A DNA stretch of 7,460 nucleotides. It comes from JBHJHK01 sp050330975. Lineage in GTDB: Bacteria; Pseudomonadota; Gammaproteobacteria; Competibacterales; Competibacteraceae. The position numbers and the translations under genes were made by a program. Below the pieces are notes generated by a model. The model did not search any database. It saw only the letters and a list, made by a program, of their open reading frames with translations, and was not told the DNA's origin. The stretch spans positions 1 to 7,460 of the forward strand of contig JBHJHK010000420.1 in assembly GCA_050330975.1 (NCBI GenBank). Reading direction: 5' to 3'. Positions within the stretch are counted from its first letter, which is position 1, and each line of letters begins with the position of its first letter. Shown here one piece after another: positions 6,792-7,460 of the stretch.

Positions 6792-6937
6792 CGGCGTGTA
6801 TTGCCCCCTCGCCGGGCGAGTTCCAGCGGCTGGACCGACAGCTCGCCAAACTGCTGACTCGATATGGAACGCCAATCGTTCAGCCCCATGGCGAACCCGA
6901 CGACGAGCCGGGGTTGGACAGGGGAGCACCCCAGTGA
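6788..6937 (+). CDS. Unrecognised 49-residue ORF coupled to the MaoC-Pta gene, possibly a truncated remnant
   Basis: The ATG lies in an ATGA overlap with the MaoC-Pta stop, the classic arrangement of a translated downstream operon gene. The product is hydrophilic: a short N-terminal segment, a likely amphipathic helix around EFQRLDRQLAKLLTRYG (residues 11-27), then a Pro/Asp/Glu-rich tail. It has no membrane segment and no family I recognise, and it does not resemble the start of an acetate kinase. The next feature is the end of an insertion sequence, so the frame may be the 5' stump of a longer gene whose last codons and stop come from the element. The alternatives are a genuine small protein or a chance frame; ATGA coupling favours some translation. 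In-frame starts upstream (from 6722) overlap the MaoC-Pta gene and are less likely. Confidence 0.4.
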   Translation: MTACIAPSPGEFQRLDRQLAKLLTRYGTPIVQPHGEPDDEPGLDRGAPQ

Positions 6938-7460
6938 TTTAAACGTGTAAGGATGCTCACTATTGGGTCTGGGATTTTCGTGCCGCCAGTTGCCGGGCGA
7001 CGGAGACATGGGGCTGTTTGGGATTGTGCTGGCGCTTGGGAGGCGGTCTGGGCGGTGTGGCGCGCTGGGCTTTGTGGAAGCGGTGAAGAGGGTCCTGCTC
7101 GGCCAAGGCGATCAACCCGGCGTTGAAGGCGGGTTCGGTCTGCTGAAGAGACGGTATCCAAAGATCGTCCGGGAGCTCAGCAATGACCCGATAGGTCGAG
7201 GCGATCTCCCCGGCGAGTTGATAGCGCGAAAGGTCTTCTTGGATATCGACCGTGGGGTGAGCCTGCTGCATGACGGTCATCATTAATGAGAGCAGATTGT
7301 ACGCTAAACAAGCCACGGCAAAGGCAAAGAGAGCGGCGAGCGGCTGAGCCAGGCTCTCGACCTCGCAACGCAGCTCCACGGTCAAGCTTTTGAAGGCTGT
7401 CTCGAGTTGCCAGCGGTCGCGATAATGGTCGGCGAGGGTAAGAGCATCGAGGCGGTCGCT
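6938..7460 (-). mobile_element. 3'-end portion of an IS4-type insertion sequence, continuing past the window
   Basis: A transposase reading leftwards ends at 6960, so the right end of the element lies between it and the MaoC-Pta operon. The exact boundary is unresolved: the terminal inverted repeat and target duplication cannot be identified without the other end. The edge given is the first base after the 49-residue ORF; the true edge could be anywhere from about 6915 to 6958. Confidence 0.7.
6960..7460 (-). CDS. IS4-family DDE transposase, C-terminal part (5' end outside the window)
   Basis: The frame is open on the - strand from the window edge to a TAG at 6960-6962, giving 166 visible residues. 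The first visible part contains HYRDRWQLETAFKSL, the Y-x2-R-x3-E signature of IS4-type transposases; the catalytic Glu codon is at 7401-7403. A Thr replaces the last Lys of the full Y-x2-R-x3-E-x6-K pattern, and a Lys occurs four residues after the Glu. ELRCEVESL, then LAALFAFAVACLAYNLLSL and a basic His/Pro/Lys/Arg-rich tail, match the C-termini of this transposase group. No frameshift or internal stop is visible here, but the first two catalytic Asp residues lie outside, so intactness cannot be judged. A TTG at 7383-7385 could be mistaken for a start, but the signature upstream of it shows it is internal. Confidence 0.85.
   Translation of the reverse strand, partial: SDRLDALTLADHYRDRWQLETAFKSLTVELRCEVESLAQPLAALFAFAVACLAYNLLSLMMTVMQQAHPTVDIQEDLSRYQLAGEIASTYRVIAELPDDLWIPSLQQTEPAFNAGLIALAEQDPLHRFHKAQRATPPRPPPKRQHNPKQPHVSVARQLAARKSQTQ

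Noticed and set aside
5877..6929. Long - strand frame opposite the MaoC-Pta gene
   Set aside because: It is antisense to the conserved phosphotransacetylase domain; its length reflects high G+C.
6921..6932. GGGG-AGCA-CCCC hairpin as a transcription terminator
   Set aside because: It has only a 4-base stem and is followed by AGTGATTT rather than a T-run; it is mentioned only as a possible element end.
6963..7286. 107-codon + frame opposite the transposase
   Set aside because: It is antisense to a clear IS4-type transposase C-terminus and has no recognisable motif.

Overview
The window is G+C-rich (about two-thirds G+C by eye) and reads as a chromosomal segment of a gammaproteobacterium. SecA follows the Escherichia coli protein almost residue for residue outside one insert, and secA is followed directly by argJ and a mutT-type Nudix gene, an order known from Pseudomonas and relatives. 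The genus cannot be fixed from the sequence.

Left part (46-5117, + strand): a tightly packed cluster of secA (preprotein translocase ATPase), argJ (glutamate N-acetyltransferase / amino-acid acetyltransferase), a mutT-like Nudix hydrolase, and a 185-residue membrane-anchored protein I cannot name. secA/argJ overlap by GTGA, argJ/mutT are 7 bases apart with the Shine-Dalgarno on the argJ stop, and mutT/185-aa overlap as TGATG. This looks like one translationally coupled transcription unit. The four jobs (export, arginine biosynthesis, nucleotide-pool sanitation, envelope protein) are not one pathway, so the cluster appears to be conserved linkage rather than a functional module.

Middle (5118-5369): a 252-base non-coding junction with no convincing gene. 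It holds one weak sigma-70-like promoter candidate, a 50-base potential stem-loop just downstream of it, and a good ribosome binding site for the next gene.

Right part (5370-7460): a fused MaoC-like hydratase / phosphate acetyltransferase gene, then a 49-residue ORF coupled to it by ATGA, then the 3' part of an IS4-type transposase on the - strand that runs off the window. The fusion family is often found with an acetate/propionate kinase; none is present here, and the insertion sequence lies where the operon would continue, so the operon may be interrupted. Leucine codon choice differs clearly between the two halves (TTG about half of the Leu codons in argJ, under a fifth in the fusion gene), which suggests different histories.

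I see no defence system, CRISPR array, tRNA, rRNA or clearly undescribed multi-gene system. The points most worth a second look are residue-level oddities in otherwise familiar enzymes (SecA G595, Nudix A62, MaoC N42), the unnamed Met/Cys-containing envelope protein, and the operon/insertion-sequence junction.
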